From CAZAQS01 sp964486825 (lineage in GTDB: Bacteria; Chloroflexota; Anaerolineae; Anaerolineales; UBA4823): a stretch of 13,343 nt of DNA. Shown in pieces: positions 1 through 7,620 of the stretch (positions within the stretch are counted from its first letter, which is position 1; each line of letters begins with the position of its first letter). The notes under the pieces were generated by a model that saw only the letters and a program-made list of their open reading frames with translations, searched no databases and was not told the origin of the DNA. The stretch lies in contig CAZAQS010000121.1 of NCBI GenBank assembly GCA_964486825.1, positions 1-13,343 of the forward strand. The letters run 5' to 3'. The translations under genes were made by a program, and so were the position numbers.

Positions 1-1
1 T

Positions 2-391
2 ACAAATACGACCATTGAAAGCGGTGTACGAAAAGTCACTGTCCCCCGGAATTACGAAAGGATCGCCTGGAACTGGATGCGCTATAGCGGAGTCCTGCTA
101 ATCCCCCTGGTATGGATCCATACTATTCTGCAAGATGTGATCGTAGGAGTCCACGCCATCGACCTGGATTATGTTGCGATGCGTTGGGCCACCTTGGGTT
201 GGCGTGTTTTCGATGCCGCCCTGCTCGGGTTCGCATTTGCCCACGGCATGAACGGCTTACGTCAGGTGCTTTATGAATATTTCCTTGCTCCAAAAACCCG
301 CCGGACAATTTCGATTGTGCTGTTGGTTGCCTGGTTTACGATCACTCTCATCGGGGCAATAGCGCTCGTCTTTGGTGTGCGTCAACCCTAG
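2..391 (+). CDS. sdhD: Succinate dehydrogenase membrane anchor subunit SdhD (5' end cut by window)
   Basis: This is the hydrophobic subunit that anchors SdhAB in the membrane and helps form the quinone and haem b sites. The frame is open from base 2 and ends at TAG 389-391, giving 129 visible residues. No in-frame ATG, GTG or TTG precedes the ATG at 77, and conserved family sequence (ERIAWNWMRYSG) spans that ATG, so the true start is probably upstream of the window. Three hydrophobic helices are visible: one after MRYSG (about 80-150), one around GWRVFDAALLGFAFAHG (about 197-260) and one near the C-terminus (about 310-380). The HGMNGLRQVLYEY segment near 242-280 matches the SdhD pattern His-x(n)-Asp/Glu-Tyr, in which His is a haem b ligand and Tyr contributes to the quinone pocket. 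It lies 42 bases upstream of sdhA. SdhC is not visible and presumably precedes it. Confidence 0.88.
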   Translation, partial: TNTTIESGVRKVTVPRNYERIAWNWMRYSGVLLIPLVWIHTILQDVIVGVHAIDLDYVAMRWATLGWRVFDAALLGFAFAHGMNGLRQVLYEYFLAPKTRRTISIVLLVAWFTITLIGAIALVFGVRQP

Positions 392-433
392 CAAGAGCGA
401 GATATATCTAAAGAAAAAGATAAGGAAATCAGA

Positions 434-2227
434 ATGACCAAACATCACCAGTTCGAAGTGATTATCGTTGGCGCCGGTGGAGCAGGGTTAATGGCGGGTT
501 TGTACGCCTCCAAAGGCGCCAATACCGCTGTCTTGAGCAAGCTGCATCCTACCCGTTCCCATACGGGTACTGCCCAGGGAGGTATAGGTGCGGCTCTTGG
601 GAATCTTGAAGAAGATCATCCCGAATGGCATACCTTCGATTCGGTCAAGGGCAGCGATTACCTGGGAGACCAGGATGCGATCGAGTTTATGTGCAACGAA
701 GCTGTCCAGGCCATTTATGAGCTGGAGCATATGGGTTTGCCATTTTCAAGAACCCAAGAAGGGCGCATCGCCCAGCGTCCCTTTGGCGGGCACACCAACA
801 ACGTCACTGGGAGGCCCGTACGCCGGTCCTGCTACGCTGCAGACCGCACCGGTCATATGATCTTGCAAACGCTATACCAGCAATGCGTGCGCAACCAGGT
901 CGCCTTCTTTGACGAGTTTCAGGTCCTGGACCTCTTGATCGTAAATGGTGCAGCAGCAGGTGTCGTAGCCCTGGAGCTGGCGACAGGCGAGCTCCACGTA
1001 CTACATGGAAAAGCCGTCATCTTCGCGACGGGTGGGCATGGACGAGTATGGGAAATCACATCGAATGCTTATGCTTATACAGGGGACGGGATTGCAGTCA
1101 CCCTAAGACGGGGCATTCCCGCTCAGGATATGGAATTCTTCCAATTCCATCCCACCGGCATCTATAAATTTGGGATCCTGATTACCGAAGGAGTTCGTGG
1201 CGAGGGGGGTGTGTTGATCAATGGCAAGGGCGAGCGCTTCATGGAGCACTACGCTCCCAACGTTAAAGACCTGGCTTCACGCGATGTCATCAGTCGCTCA
1301 ATGTATCTGGAAGTCAAGGAAGGTCGGGGGATCAACGGGGAGAATTACCTGTACCTGGATGTTCGACCAGAAACGGTAAACCATTACGCTCAACTCGACG
1401 GCAGAACCAATCCGGACGGTAGCCCCTATCAGGTGACCGCCAAGGAGATCTTGCAAAAGCTCCCCGATATCGCCGACTTCTGCCGCACCTATCTGGGTGT
1501 TGACCCTGTTTCCCAACCCATGCCGGTCCAACCCACGGCCCACTACACGATGGGAGGTATTCCCACCAACAAATTCGGGCAGGTGGTCATCGATGACCAG
1601 AATACGGTGATGCCTGGCTTATATGCGGCCGGGGAGGTAGCCTGTGTTTCTGTCCACGGGGCTAACCGGCTTGGCACCAATTCATTGTTGGACCTGGTGG
1701 TATTTGGAAAACATGCCGGCTTGCATGCAGCTGACTTTGCCAAAGGAGCTGATTTCCAACCCCTACCAGATGACCCAACCGATTTCGTTAGGAACCAGGT
1801 GGACCTGCTGCTGAATGCAAATGGAAAGGAAAAGGCCGCACAGATCGCTAAAGACTTGAAGAAATCCATGTTCGAAAATGTAGGGGTTTTCCGAACAGAT
1901 GAAGGTATGCGCCAGGCCAAACAGGACATCCAGGCTCTCAAGGAACGCTACAAAGAAATAAAACTGGATGACCGCGGGAAGGTATTCAACATGGATCTGT
2001 TGACAACCTGGGAGCTTTCTAACCTGTTAGACCTTGCAGAAGTCACCACCGACTCAGCTTTAGCCCGTCAAGAGAGTCGGGGAGCGCATGCTCGCGATGA
2101 TTACCCAAAACGGGATGATAAGAAGTGGCTAAAGCATACCCTGGCCTGGTTGAACGGCAATGGTGTCAAACTAAGCTATAAGCCGGTCACGATAACAAAA
2201 TTCACGCCAAAGGAACGGGTTTACTAA
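434..2227 (+). CDS. sdhA: Succinate dehydrogenase/fumarate reductase flavoprotein subunit SdhA
   Basis: This is the catalytic flavoprotein that interconverts succinate and fumarate, with electrons passing through SdhB to quinone. At 597 residues it has normal family length. Visible motifs are the FAD-binding GAGGAG (residues 13-18), the RSHTGTAQGG segment with His43 placed as the covalent FAD ligand, and FFQFHPTG with His239. ASRDVISR contains Arg284, the equivalent of the proton-shuttle arginine. HYTMGG contains His370, and the C-terminal FAD segment GLYAAGEVACVSVHGANRLG contains Arg412. All key active-site residues seem present. The start is supported by AAGGA at 422-426, seven bases before the ATG. 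sdhB begins 17 bases after the stop. Direction (oxidation or fumarate reduction) cannot be told from sequence; the anaerobic Hdr genes downstream leave fumarate reduction open. Confidence 0.97.
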   Translation: MTKHHQFEVIIVGAGGAGLMAGLYASKGANTAVLSKLHPTRSHTGTAQGGIGAALGNLEEDHPEWHTFDSVKGSDYLGDQDAIEFMCNEAVQAIYELEHMGLPFSRTQEGRIAQRPFGGHTNNVTGRPVRRSCYAADRTGHMILQTLYQQCVRNQVAFFDEFQVLDLLIVNGAAAGVVALELATGELHVLHGKAVIFATGGHGRVWEITSNAYAYTGDGIAVTLRRGIPAQDMEFFQFHPTGIYKFGILITEGVRGEGGVLINGKGERFMEHYAPNVKDLASRDVISRSMYLEVKEGRGINGENYLYLDVRPETVNHYAQLDGRTNPDGSPYQVTAKEILQKLPDIADFCRTYLGVDPVSQPMPVQPTAHYTMGGIPTNKFGQVVIDDQNTVMPGLYAAGEVACVSVHGANRLGTNSLLDLVVFGKHAGLHAADFAKGADFQPLPDDPTDFVRNQVDLLLNANGKEKAAQIAKDLKKSMFENVGVFRTDEGMRQAKQDIQALKERYKEIKLDDRGKVFNMDLLTTWELSNLLDLAEVTTDSALARQESRGAHARDDYPKRDDKKWLKHTLAWLNGNGVKLSYKPVTITKFTPKERVY

Positions 2228-2244
2228 TAGGAACGGAGAATCTG

Positions 2245-2958
2245 ATGGAAGTTACATTAAAAATCTTGCGCTTCAACCCTGAGACAGATACCAAACCGCA
2301 TTACGATACCTTCGTGATCCCTGACGCTCAACCGAACGACCAGGTCCTGGACCTGCTCGAACGCGTAAGGGGCTTCCATGATGGGACATTAGGTTTTAGG
2401 AGATCCTGTGCACATGGGATCTGCGGCTCAGATGCGATGCGTATTAACGGCCGTAACCGGCTGGCCTGCAAAATGCTGGTGCAGGATGTGGGAAGCACCC
2501 AGATCACGATAGAACCGATGATGGGTTTGCCAGTCATCAAAGACCTCATCGTGGATATGGAGCCTTTCTGGGAACATTACCGCTCCGTCCTGCCTTATTT
2601 TATGTGCCCGGATGACCCCGTGCCGGACGGGAAAGAGCGCCTACAAAGCCCTGAGGAACGCGAGCGTTATGATGACACCACCAAATGTATCTTGTGTGCG
2701 GCCTGCACGACTTCCTGCCCGGTCTTCTGGTCCAACGGAAAATACCAAGGACCGGCAGCTTTGGTTAACGCGCATCGCTTCATCTTTGACACCCGTGATT
2801 GTGGGGCAGCCGAACGGCTCAAAATTGTAAACGAGCAGGCTGGTGTATGGAGTTGCCGTACCATCTTCAATTGCACCGAAGCCTGCCCAAGGGATATCCA
2901 TATCACACAAGCCATTGGAGAATTAAAGCGCGCCCTGACAACAGGTCGCCTGGATTAA
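2245..2958 (+). CDS. sdhB: Succinate dehydrogenase/fumarate reductase iron-sulfur subunit SdhB
   Basis: This is the electron-transfer subunit carrying [2Fe-2S], [4Fe-4S] and [3Fe-4S] clusters between SdhA flavin and the membrane quinone site. It has 237 residues, typical for the family. The [2Fe-2S] ligands are Cys55, Cys60, Asp63 (as in E. coli, in place of a fourth cysteine) and Cys75, within RRSCAHGICGSDAM and NRLACK. CILCAACTTSCPVFW gives Cys148, Cys151, Cys154 and Cys158, and CRTIFNCTEACP gives Cys204, Cys210 and Cys214. By family alignment Cys158/204/210 hold the [3Fe-4S] cluster. GGAG at 2235-2238, six bases before the ATG, supports the start. There is no C-terminal CCG (HdrB-like) extension, so it is a plain SdhB and not a thiol:fumarate reductase TfrB. 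It is the last gene before the hairpin at 2995. Confidence 0.96.
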   Translation: MEVTLKILRFNPETDTKPHYDTFVIPDAQPNDQVLDLLERVRGFHDGTLGFRRSCAHGICGSDAMRINGRNRLACKMLVQDVGSTQITIEPMMGLPVIKDLIVDMEPFWEHYRSVLPYFMCPDDPVPDGKERLQSPEERERYDDTTKCILCAACTTSCPVFWSNGKYQGPAALVNAHRFIFDTRDCGAAERLKIVNEQAGVWSCRTIFNCTEACPRDIHITQAIGELKRALTTGRLD

Positions 2959-2994
2959 TTTCCTCCCAACGATACTCTTTGGCTGTATTAAACC

Positions 2995-3033
2995 CCTGGC
3001 TCATCCTTAAATTCGGGATGAGCCAGGTTTATT
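2995..3033 (+). terminator. Intrinsic terminator after sdhB
   Basis: A perfect 12-bp inverted repeat has arms CCTGGCTCATCC (2995-3006) and GGATGAGCCAGG (3016-3027), with a 9-base loop and a short T-rich tail (TTTATTAT). It lies 37 bases after the sdhB stop and probably ends the sdh transcript. The U tract is imperfect, so some read-through into hdrC is possible. Confidence 0.82.
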
Positions 3034-3163
3034 ATGATCTAATACTAAACCGATGACAATCATCAATCAAGTTACAGGATAATTGACAGGTGGAAAGGCC
3101 ATTGAAATGCGTGATAATGATGTTAGTTTGTTCCTTACCTAAAGGGCATTTCTGGCCAGAATC
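3034..3163 (+). other. Intergenic leader between the sdh and hdr operons
   Basis: This stretch of about 130 bases holds no plausible coding frame. It is the only sizeable gap before the hdr genes, so it should contain the hdr promoter. The best candidate is ATGACA at 3053-3058 with GATAAT at 3078-3083, but the 19-base spacer is long. A perfect TTGACA at 3083-3088 has no matching -10 at the usual distance; the next GATAAT, at 3113-3118, is 24 bases away. I see no convincing operator or riboswitch. Confidence 0.35.
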
Positions 3164-3170
3164 AGGGTGA
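3164..3170 (+). promoter_or_regulatory. Ribosome binding site that decides the hdrC start
   Basis: AGGGTGA at 3164-3170 sits five bases before ATG 3176 and resembles the Shine-Dalgarno AGGAGGTGA core. The in-frame GTG at 3167 lies inside this element and would have no spacer, so ATG 3176 is preferred. Confidence 0.6.
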
Positions 3171-3175
3171 ATCTA

Positions 3176-3580
3176 ATGCGGACAAGACTATCAGTCGCTA
3201 CTGTCAGGGGTAATTTTGTAGGCCAGATCGAAGAAATTAGTGGGGAAAGTCTGCTGGCTTGCAACCAGTGCGGAAAGTGCAGCGCTGGGTGCCCGGTATC
3301 GTTTAGCATGGATATCTTACCCAATCAGGTGATCCGCCTTGCCCAGCTTGGAATCGAGGAGGTACTGGATTGCCAGGCTATCTGGACCTGTGCTGCCTGC
3401 CTGACATGCGTCTCGCGGTGCCCGAAAGGCATTGACTTACCCAGGGTTATGGAGGCCATGCGGATCATTTCTATGGAAAAGAAGGGTAACCGCCTTGAAT
3501 ACAGCCATCTCTCGAGTGAAATGGTGGGGGAAGTACCACAGCTCGCACTGATTGGCGGTTTCCGTAAGTATAGCATTTAG
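3176..3580 (+). CDS. hdrC: Heterodisulfide reductase subunit C-like iron-sulfur protein HdrC
   Basis: This small soluble ferredoxin-like subunit is expected to carry electrons from HdrA to the disulfide-reducing HdrB. With the ATG start it has 134 residues. Two CX2CX2CX3CP motifs are visible: CNQCGKCSAGCP (Cys29, 32, 35, 39) and CAACLTCVSRCP (Cys72, 75, 78, 82), which is the HdrC pattern for two [4Fe-4S] clusters. No membrane segments are seen, so this is not the cytochrome-linked HdrE or QmoC arrangement. It is shorter than most HdrC proteins (about 180 residues as I recall), mainly at the C-terminus. hdrB starts 13 bases after its stop, and the hdrB ribosome binding site overlaps the hdrC stop codon, which suggests coupled translation. 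Confidence 0.9.
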   Translation: MRTRLSVATVRGNFVGQIEEISGESLLACNQCGKCSAGCPVSFSMDILPNQVIRLAQLGIEEVLDCQAIWTCAACLTCVSRCPKGIDLPRVMEAMRIISMEKKGNRLEYSHLSSEMVGEVPQLALIGGFRKYSI

Positions 3581-3593
3581 GAAGATATAAAAT

Positions 3594-4451
3594 ATGTCAC
3601 CTGCCTACTTCCCCGGATGCACGTTATCAACCAAAGCTGCCGGTTACGATGTATCAGGGCGGGCGGTAGCGCGTGCGTTGGGAATCGACCTGGACGAGCT
3701 CCCCGAATGGCAGTGCTGTGGCGCCACCTTCCCACTGGCTACCGATAACAGCATGGCCCTGATTGCGCCTACGCGTCTTCTTGCGCAGGCAGGAATTACA
3801 GGCGACCACGTAACAACGCTGTGTGCAATCTGTTTTCACGTGCTCAGGCGAACACAAACTACCCTACAGCGCAGGCCTGAAGTCTTAGAACGAATCAATT
3901 TGTTTACCGAGCAGCCTTATGAAGGGCAGGTACGGGTAAGCCATTTCCTAGAGCTTCTCCGAGACGAGCTCACCTGGACGGTGCTGCAAGAACGTATAAC
4001 CCGTCCTTTATCAGGCCTAAAAGTTGCCCCATATTATGGCTGCCTTTTGTTACGACCCCAGAGCGAGATCGGTTTGGATGACCCAGACCAGCCCAGCATA
4101 CTTCACGACCTCTTAACTTCGTTGGGTTGTGAGGTGGTTGATTTTCCACATCAGGTGGAATGCTGTGGCTCCTACCTGGCAGTCAGCAAACCAGAATTAC
4201 CCGAAAGGCTATCCATGGAAATCCTTGCTTCTGCCCGGAAACATGGAGCACAGGCCATCGCGACAGCCTGTCCTTTATGCCAATTCAACCTCGACTACTC
4301 CCAGCGTTCCGAAGCCTCGGGAGGCAATGTTGACGCTCTGCCTGTTTATTATTTCACCCAGCTCATGGCAGTTGCCTTGGGCATCGATGAAAACGACTGG
4401 GGAATGCAGAATCATTACGTCCAACCCAAACAACTCTTCACCAGCACGTGA
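3594..4451 (+). CDS. hdrB: Heterodisulfide reductase subunit B HdrB (CCG-domain)
   Basis: This is the disulfide-reducing subunit. HdrB proteins use two unusual noncubane [4Fe-4S] clusters to cleave a disulfide such as CoM-S-S-CoB. It has 285 residues, the normal family length. Both CCG domains are complete. The first has YFPGC (Cys9), QCCG (Cys41, Cys42) and LCAIC (Cys77, Cys80). The second has YYGC (Cys150), ECCG (Cys190, Cys191) and ACPLC (Cys226, Cys229). Full ligand retention argues for a working catalytic site and not a structural relic. The physiological disulfide is unknown, because bacteria of the suggested type do not normally make CoM-S-S-CoB. The ribosome binding site is GGAAGA near 3580-3586. 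A 57-base gap separates it from hdrA1. Confidence 0.94.
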   Translation: MSPAYFPGCTLSTKAAGYDVSGRAVARALGIDLDELPEWQCCGATFPLATDNSMALIAPTRLLAQAGITGDHVTTLCAICFHVLRRTQTTLQRRPEVLERINLFTEQPYEGQVRVSHFLELLRDELTWTVLQERITRPLSGLKVAPYYGCLLLRPQSEIGLDDPDQPSILHDLLTSLGCEVVDFPHQVECCGSYLAVSKPELPERLSMEILASARKHGAQAIATACPLCQFNLDYSQRSEASGGNVDALPVYYFTQLMAVALGIDENDWGMQNHYVQPKQLFTST

Positions 4452-4508
4452 CCTGGGGTTTCCCTGCTGGGGATTCCTCCAACTTTTTCTATTTATGGAC
4501 CCTTACAT

Positions 4509-5906
4509 ATGACTGCTCGTGCCCTCGTTATTGGCGCCGGAATAGCCGGAATACAAGCTTCCCTGGACATCGCAAACAGTGGCTATGAGGTCGTGCTGGT
4601 GGAGAAAGAGCCTTCCATCGGGGGGCATATGGCACAGCTCTCTGAAACATTCCCGACTCTAGACTGCTCGCAATGCATTATGACACCGCGCACAGTGGAG
4701 GTGGGACATCATGAAAATATCCGCCTGTATACCTACAGCGAAGTCGAAGGGATCAGCCGGGAAAGTCCTGATGGAGACTTCAAAGTGCAGATCAGGCGCC
4801 GGGCAGCCTATGTCGATTGGGACCTGTGCACGGGGTGCGGGGTTTGCCAGGAGAAATGTCCCTTCAAATTCGAATCGCTCTTCGAACGCGGGATAGGAAA
4901 ACGTAAAGGGATTTACACATTATCCCCACAAGCCGTGCCAAACAAACCCGTTATCGATGCCGATAACTGCCGCTACCTGCAGAGCAAATGGGACATCGAG
5001 GCAGGGCGAACCCCGGCGTTAGATAAAAAGGGGAATCCTGCTCAACCGAAATGCGGTGCTTGTGCCAAGTTTTGCCCTACCGGAGCAATTGATTGGGAAC
5101 AAACGGATCAAATTTATGAAGAGACGGTTGGTGCAATTGTCGTTGCCACCGGATATGATCTTTTCCCCCAATCCCGCCTGCCGGAATATGGCGGCGGCCG
5201 CATCTCGGATGTGATTGACGGCCTGGCATTCGAGCGCTTGCTGGCAGCCAGCGGACCGACAGCAGGTAAGGTTCTCCGCCCATCGGATGGGAAAATCCCA
5301 AAAGAAGTCGTCTTCGTGCAGTGCTCGGGGTCTCGCGACCCTGAAAGGGGCGTTCCTTACTGCTCAAAAATATGCTGCATGTATACAGCCAAACAAGCAA
5401 TTTTATATAAACATAGGGTACCCGATGGGCAGGCATACGTCTTTTACATCGACGTGCGCGCCGGGGGTAAAGGGTATGAAGAGTTCCTGAACCGGGCTCA
5501 GGAAGAAGATGAAGTGGTTTACCTGAGAGGCAAAGTCAGCAAACTTTATCAAGATGGCGAACGGATAACCGTCAAAGGTGTAGATACTTTGAGCAACCGG
5601 GCGATTGAGATCGAAGCTGACCTGGTGATCCTGGCAACAGCCGTCATTCCCAGGGTTGAGAACCGACAGGTAGCTGAGATACTAGGCCTGGACTTAGATG
5701 CGAATGGTTTTTTTCAAGCATCAGACGAAGAGATGGATCCTATGATTAGCCCGCTCCCCGGCGTCTTCCTGGCCGGCGCAGCATTAGGCCCCAAGGACAT
5801 CCCTGAGACTGTCGCTCAGGCCAGCGGCGCGGCCGCCAAAGTGCTTGGGGTGTTCCAACGCAGCCAAATGGAAGGGAAGTTGGCGGAAGTGGGTGCGCAT
5901 GGGTAA
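4509..5906 (+). CDS. hdrA1: HdrA-like FAD/iron-sulfur protein HdrA1, without N-terminal and C-terminal cluster domains
   Basis: This is a flavin-containing HdrA-family subunit of 465 residues. It starts directly at the FAD domain (GAGIAG, residues 9-14), so the usual N-terminal HdrA cluster domain is missing. It keeps DCSQC (Cys53, Cys56), the inserted ferredoxin clusters CTGCGVCQEKCP (Cys107, 110, 113, 117) and Cys154 with CGACAKFCP (Cys182, 185, 189), and the later VQCSGSRD...YCSKICC site (Cys272, 285, 289, 290). The C-terminal FAD segment GPKDIPETVAQASG is present, but the protein stops before the C-terminal double ferredoxin. The missing parts are encoded by the next gene, hdrA2, with which it overlaps by 8 bases (ATGGGTAA at 5899-5906). 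Only a weak GGA (4497-4499) precedes its ATG. Expected role: bridging electron transfer between flavin, ferredoxin and HdrC within a soluble complex. Confidence 0.92.
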   Translation: MTARALVIGAGIAGIQASLDIANSGYEVVLVEKEPSIGGHMAQLSETFPTLDCSQCIMTPRTVEVGHHENIRLYTYSEVEGISRESPDGDFKVQIRRRAAYVDWDLCTGCGVCQEKCPFKFESLFERGIGKRKGIYTLSPQAVPNKPVIDADNCRYLQSKWDIEAGRTPALDKKGNPAQPKCGACAKFCPTGAIDWEQTDQIYEETVGAIVVATGYDLFPQSRLPEYGGGRISDVIDGLAFERLLAASGPTAGKVLRPSDGKIPKEVVFVQCSGSRDPERGVPYCSKICCMYTAKQAILYKHRVPDGQAYVFYIDVRAGGKGYEEFLNRAQEEDEVVYLRGKVSKLYQDGERITVKGVDTLSNRAIEIEADLVILATAVIPRVENRQVAEILGLDLDANGFFQASDEEMDPMISPLPGVFLAGAALGPKDIPETVAQASGAAAKVLGVFQRSQMEGKLAEVGAHG

Positions 5907-7620
5907 TATCGGTGTTTTCGTCTGCCACTGTGGCCACAATATCGCAGGGACGGTGGATGTCCAATCGGTTGTAGAGGAAGTACTGCGCCATCCAGACGTG
6001 AGCTTTGCGATCGATTACAAATATATGTGCTCCGACCCGGGCCAGCAGCTGATCAAGGACAGCATCCTTGAGTACGGCCTGGACGGTGTGGTGGTCGCCG
6101 CATGCTCCCCAGCCATGCACGAGGCTACCTTCCGCCGCACGGTGAGTGGTGCCGGAATCAACCCATATCGCTGCGAAAGCGCAAATATTCGAGAACAGGT
6201 CTCCTGGGTCCATCAAAAAGACCCCATTACGGCCACCAGCAAAGCAGCTGCAATCTCCCGCTCGATCGTTGAAAAGGTGAAGGGTAACGAAGAGCTGGAG
6301 CCCTTTACCATGCCCGTGAACCAGCGCCTCCTGGTCATCGGTGGAGGGATTGCCGGAATGCAGGCTGCCCTGGATGTCGCTGAGGCAGGTTTCCCGGTGA
6401 TCCTGGTTGAACGAGAGTCACATCTGGGTGGAAATATGGCCCGGCTCTCCGGCACGTATATCAATTTTACAGCCGCTCCCGACCTGCTTCGAAACAAAAT
6501 CAAACGCCTAGAGAGCCACCCGTTTATCCAGGTGCTGACCGGCGCACACCTGACTGAGCTATCCGGCTATGTCGGCAATTTTAAGGCTCGCGTGGAGCTG
6601 GAGAGCGTTGATCAAGATGCCAACCCATTCAAGTTTGATGTCGGGGCAATCATCGTGGCGACCGGCTGGCAACCTTATGATATGCAGAAGCTCACGGAAT
6701 ACGGCTCGGGGGTGATCCCGGATGTCGTGGATGGTTTATCCTTCGAGCGAATGCTGGCTTCCGGGGAGGCTATCCACCGTCCCTCAGATGGGAAAATCGC
6801 CCGAGAAGTTGTCTTCGTTCAATGCGCCGGGTCTCGTGACCGTGAGCATGGCGTCGCTTATTGCTCGAAAGTATGCTGCATGACGGTGGCCAAGCAGGCC
6901 ATGCTCTATAAAGAGCGAGTCCCCGAGGGCCAGGCTTACGTTTTCTACATCGATATCCGCTCGGCCGGCAAAGGCTATGACGAGTATGTCCAAAGGGTCA
7001 TGGCAGATCACCAGGTGCTCTACCTGCGCGGCAAAGTGAGCAAGATCTTTCGAGAGAGCGATGCGCCCGGTGGAAAGGTCATTGTTTGGGGGGCTGATAC
7101 GCTCAGCGACCGGGCCGTCGAAATCGCCGCCGACCTGGTCGTCCTGGCCACACCCATGGTCCCGGCTTGCGGTTCGGCTGAGTTGGGCCAGATTCTGCAT
7201 ATCAGCACCGATACCTATGGCTTTTTCAATGAAGCACATCCTAAGCTGCGTCCGGTGGAAACCTTGACAGCCGGGATCTACCTGGCAGGGGTTGGCCAGG
7301 GACCTAAAGACATCCCGGAGACGGTGGCTCAGGCCAGCGGGGCGGCTGCAAAGGTACTGCAGCTTTTCTCCAAGGATGAAATGACCTCTTCACCAATGAT
7401 CGCTACGGTCATCGAAGAACTATGCGCCGCCTGTGGAGCATGCGTGCATGTCTGCCCCTATGGTGCTAGGGAGATCCATCCTGTGTGGAATATCGCTACG
7501 GTAAACGCTGCTCTGTGCCAAAACTGCGGCGCGTGTGTGGTTGCCTGCCCAAACAAAGCCAGCCAGGTGCACAACTGGCGCCCGTCCCAGATCCTGGCAA
7601 TGATTGACGAGGTCCTATGA
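5899..7620 (+). CDS. hdrA2: HdrA-like FAD/iron-sulfur protein HdrA2, without the inserted ferredoxin clusters, with C-terminal 2[4Fe-4S]
   Basis: This is a second HdrA-family flavoprotein, 573 residues from the ATG at 5899. That start places the conserved IGVFVCHCGHNIAG at the very N-terminus; an in-frame ATG at 5845 would add 18 unrelated residues inside hdrA1. The N-terminal HdrA domain (about 3-135) carries Cys9, Cys11, Cys44 (MCSDPG) and Cys69 (ACSPAMHE). The FAD motif GGGIAG is at 148-153. Where HdrA1 has DCSQC and the ferredoxin insert, this protein has GTYINFTAAPD and runs straight on, so those clusters are absent. VQCAGSRD...YCSKVCC (Cys309, 322, 326, 327) is kept. The tail holds two [4Fe-4S] motifs: Cys509/512/515/519 and Cys540/543/546/550. 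It overlaps hdrA3 through ATGA at 7617-7620. It probably pairs with HdrA1 to supply one full set of HdrA clusters plus a second FAD core. Confidence 0.92.
   Translation: MGNIGVFVCHCGHNIAGTVDVQSVVEEVLRHPDVSFAIDYKYMCSDPGQQLIKDSILEYGLDGVVVAACSPAMHEATFRRTVSGAGINPYRCESANIREQVSWVHQKDPITATSKAAAISRSIVEKVKGNEELEPFTMPVNQRLLVIGGGIAGMQAALDVAEAGFPVILVERESHLGGNMARLSGTYINFTAAPDLLRNKIKRLESHPFIQVLTGAHLTELSGYVGNFKARVELESVDQDANPFKFDVGAIIVATGWQPYDMQKLTEYGSGVIPDVVDGLSFERMLASGEAIHRPSDGKIAREVVFVQCAGSRDREHGVAYCSKVCCMTVAKQAMLYKERVPEGQAYVFYIDIRSAGKGYDEYVQRVMADHQVLYLRGKVSKIFRESDAPGGKVIVWGADTLSDRAVEIAADLVVLATPMVPACGSAELGQILHISTDTYGFFNEAHPKLRPVETLTAGIYLAGVGQGPKDIPETVAQASGAAAKVLQLFSKDEMTSSPMIATVIEELCAACGACVHVCPYGAREIHPVWNIATVNAALCQNCGACVVACPNKASQVHNWRPSQILAMIDEVL

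Noticed and set aside
1543..1941. Antisense coding frames within sdhA and the hdrA genes (for example 1543-1941, 9423-10178, 10215-10841)
   Set aside because: They are shadows of the strongly supported + strand genes, have no recognisable motifs and no ribosome binding sites that I can see.
3083..3118. Promoter with TTGACA (3083-3088) and GATAAT (3113-3118) for hdrC
   Set aside because: The 24-base spacer is too long for a standard sigma-70-type promoter; the alternative ATGACA-N19-GATAAT at 3053-3083 is also weak.
434..4451. Thiol:fumarate reductase (TfrAB-type) formed by SdhA, SdhB and HdrB
   Set aside because: SdhB has normal length without a CCG extension, SdhA keeps the covalent-FAD histidine, an SdhD membrane anchor is present, and a terminator separates the two operons.
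4459..4490. Terminator or attenuator between hdrB and hdrA1
   Set aside because: Only 4-5 bp stems can be drawn (for example TGGGG-ATTC-CTCCA before a T run), and the downstream genes clearly belong to the same functional set.
5845..5898. Earlier ATG (5845) for hdrA2, adding 18 residues
   Set aside because: The extra residues lie inside hdrA1, have no HdrA similarity, and the conserved N-terminus IGVFVCHCG begins three residues after ATG 5899.
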